Source: Erysipelotrichaceae bacterium (GTDB lineage Bacteria > Bacillota_I > Bacilli_A > Erysipelotrichales > Erysipelotrichaceae). From it: a DNA stretch of 15,608 nucleotides. Below the pieces are notes generated by a model, which did not search any database, was not told the origin of the DNA, and saw only the letters and a program-made list of their open reading frames with translations. Position numbers and translations under genes: made by a program. The stretch spans positions 1-15,608 of the forward strand of contig JAFONG010000190.1 of assembly GCA_017418585.1 (NCBI GenBank), in the 5' to 3' direction. Shown here in pieces: positions 15,136 through 15,608 of this stretch (positions are counted from its first letter, which is position 1; every line of letters begins with the position of its first letter).

Positions 15136-15310
15136 ACGGCAGACATAGGTACGAAAGCAACTGCAGAAAAGTGGGGATATACGCAAGAAACAATAAGGAT
15201 ATGGTGTCAAATAGGAATGATTCCCAATGCAACTCAAGATAAAAAAAGGATCTCCGTGGCACATTCCAGCAGATGCTAAATGTCCAAGAAAGATCAAAAA
15301 AGCAAATTAG
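15136..15310 (+). pseudogene. Decayed small helix-turn-helix protein gene
   Basis: One frame reads DIGTKATAEKWGYTQETIRI then WCQIGMIPNATQD, a typical winged helix-turn-helix/excisionase-like small protein. After GAT a run of seven A (15241-15247) shifts the frame. Dropping one A restores KKGSPWHIPADAKCPRKIKK and a TAG at 15308-15310, matching the family ending (GSPWxIPxxAxCP). No ATG, GTG or TTG precedes the conserved start in this frame: a TAG at 15124-15126, inside the last codons of the SHOCT gene, closes it upstream. So the gene has lost its start and has a homopolymer frameshift. The start of the recognisable part is approximate. Intact relatives would bind DNA. It may be a remnant of a mobile or regulatory cassette with the SHOCT gene. 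Confidence 0.7.
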
Positions 15311-15386
15311 TAATACCGAAGTTTAACAAAGTCTATATTCTCGAAAGCAATTCAAAATAAGCTGTTCATAATTGTACATAATTACA

Positions 15387-15415
15387 GACACCATTCAAAA
15401 GAATGGCGTCTTTTT
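15387..15415 (+). terminator. Terminator at the right edge of the AT-rich island
   Basis: Stem GACACCATTC / GAATGGCGTC (one A-C mismatch), loop AAAA, followed by five T. It lies 76 bases after the helix-turn-helix remnant and is similar to the hairpin at 14463-14489. Confidence 0.8.
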
Positions 15416-15443
15416 ATCTATAAGACTTATCCGGATTTTCTGC

Positions 15444-15541
15444 TTGCAACTATTCTTAACATAAAAAGATAGAAAATGTCATGTTTGCTTGGTGGATTGA
15501 ATAAGCATACGAATCTACAATGATGTTATTGATAGTTGCAA
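15444..15541 (+). promoter_or_regulatory. Leader with a widely spaced 10-base inverted repeat before the acyltransferase gene
   Basis: TTGCAACTAT (15444-15453) and ATAGTTGCAA (15532-15541) are exact complements 78 bases apart. The second arm ends next to the ribosome site AGGTGG. A 15-codon ORF starting ATG at 15476 (MSCLLGGLNKHTNLQ, no clear ribosome site) lies between the arms. A regulatory leader is possible. No other gene was seen between 15311 and 15554. Confidence 0.35.
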
Positions 15542-15554
15542 AGGTGGGAAATAT

Positions 15555-15608
15555 ATGAGAAAACATTATTTGGACAATATCCGCTGGACGACAGTAATCA
15601 TCGTCGTA
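15555..15608 (+). CDS. Acyltransferase-3 family membrane protein, 5' end only
   Basis: Eighteen codons are visible before the right edge: MRKHYLDNIRWTTVIIVV. The pattern of a basic start, LDNIRW and then a hydrophobic helix is the typical beginning of acyltransferase-3 family proteins, integral membrane enzymes with about ten helices that O-acetylate surface sugars or other acceptors. The acceptor cannot be inferred from this fragment. The start has AGGTGG 7 bases upstream. It follows the island terminator, so it has its own transcription start; TACAAT at 15516-15521 is a possible -10. Confidence 0.7.
   Translation, partial: MRKHYLDNIRWTTVIIVV

Noticed and set aside
1..15608. CRISPR arrays, tRNA or rRNA genes, transposases, integrases
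   Set aside because: No regularly spaced repeats, no cloverleaf-like stretches and no recognisable recombinase motifs were seen on either strand.

Overview
The window looks like a chromosomal segment from a low-to-moderate GC Gram-positive bacterium (Bacillota, plausibly an Erysipelotrichia- or Clostridia-like gut lineage). The reasons are AddAB rather than RecBCD, purine-rich Shine-Dalgarno sites, a DUF4428 zinc-ribbon protein, a LigB-type AmmeMemoRadiSam protein and a Gram-positive style secreted beta-repeat protein. The exact taxon is inference. No tRNA, rRNA, CRISPR array or insertion sequence was found.

Left part (1-6357), all on the minus strand, is one operon-like block: addB, then addA 9 bases later, then the 5' part of a LigB-domain gene that runs off the left edge. 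AddA and AddB together would form the helicase-nuclease that processes DNA double-strand ends. However, addA carries a single in-frame TAA at codon 61, exactly where the conserved glutamate of helicase motif Ia belongs, while the rest of the reading frame is intact.

Middle part (6440-12762) is a run of short, mostly single-gene units with clear hairpin terminators: a DUF4428/zinc-ribbon protein (+); a RelB/DinJ antitoxin with a YoeB-type toxin gene (-), the toxin broken by another in-frame TAA at codon 32; a rhomboid protease (-) divergent from a membrane-anchored CHAP hydrolase (+); a flavodoxin-fold reductase (+); a Cof-type HAD phosphatase (-); and a DHH/DHHA2 inorganic-pyrophosphatase-like protein with an N-terminal membrane anchor (+), followed by a small four-helix membrane protein. 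The toxin-antitoxin promoter overlaps a perfect 10-base inverted repeat, a likely autoregulatory operator.

Right part (12783-15608): a large secreted beta-repeat protein (-) ending in an IPTTG pentapeptide with no membrane anchor, then a visibly AT-rich island with an SHOCT-domain gene and a decayed helix-turn-helix gene (start lost, homopolymer frameshift). The island is flanked by two related terminator hairpins. The start of an acyltransferase-3 gene with a long leader runs off the right edge.

The most notable points are the two isolated TAA nonsense codons in otherwise fully conserved genes, the extracytoplasmic-looking pyrophosphatase, and four genes with no Shine-Dalgarno site whose best -10 element lies only 6-14 bases from the start codon, suggesting leaderless or near-leaderless mRNAs. 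I did not find a clearly new multi-gene system.
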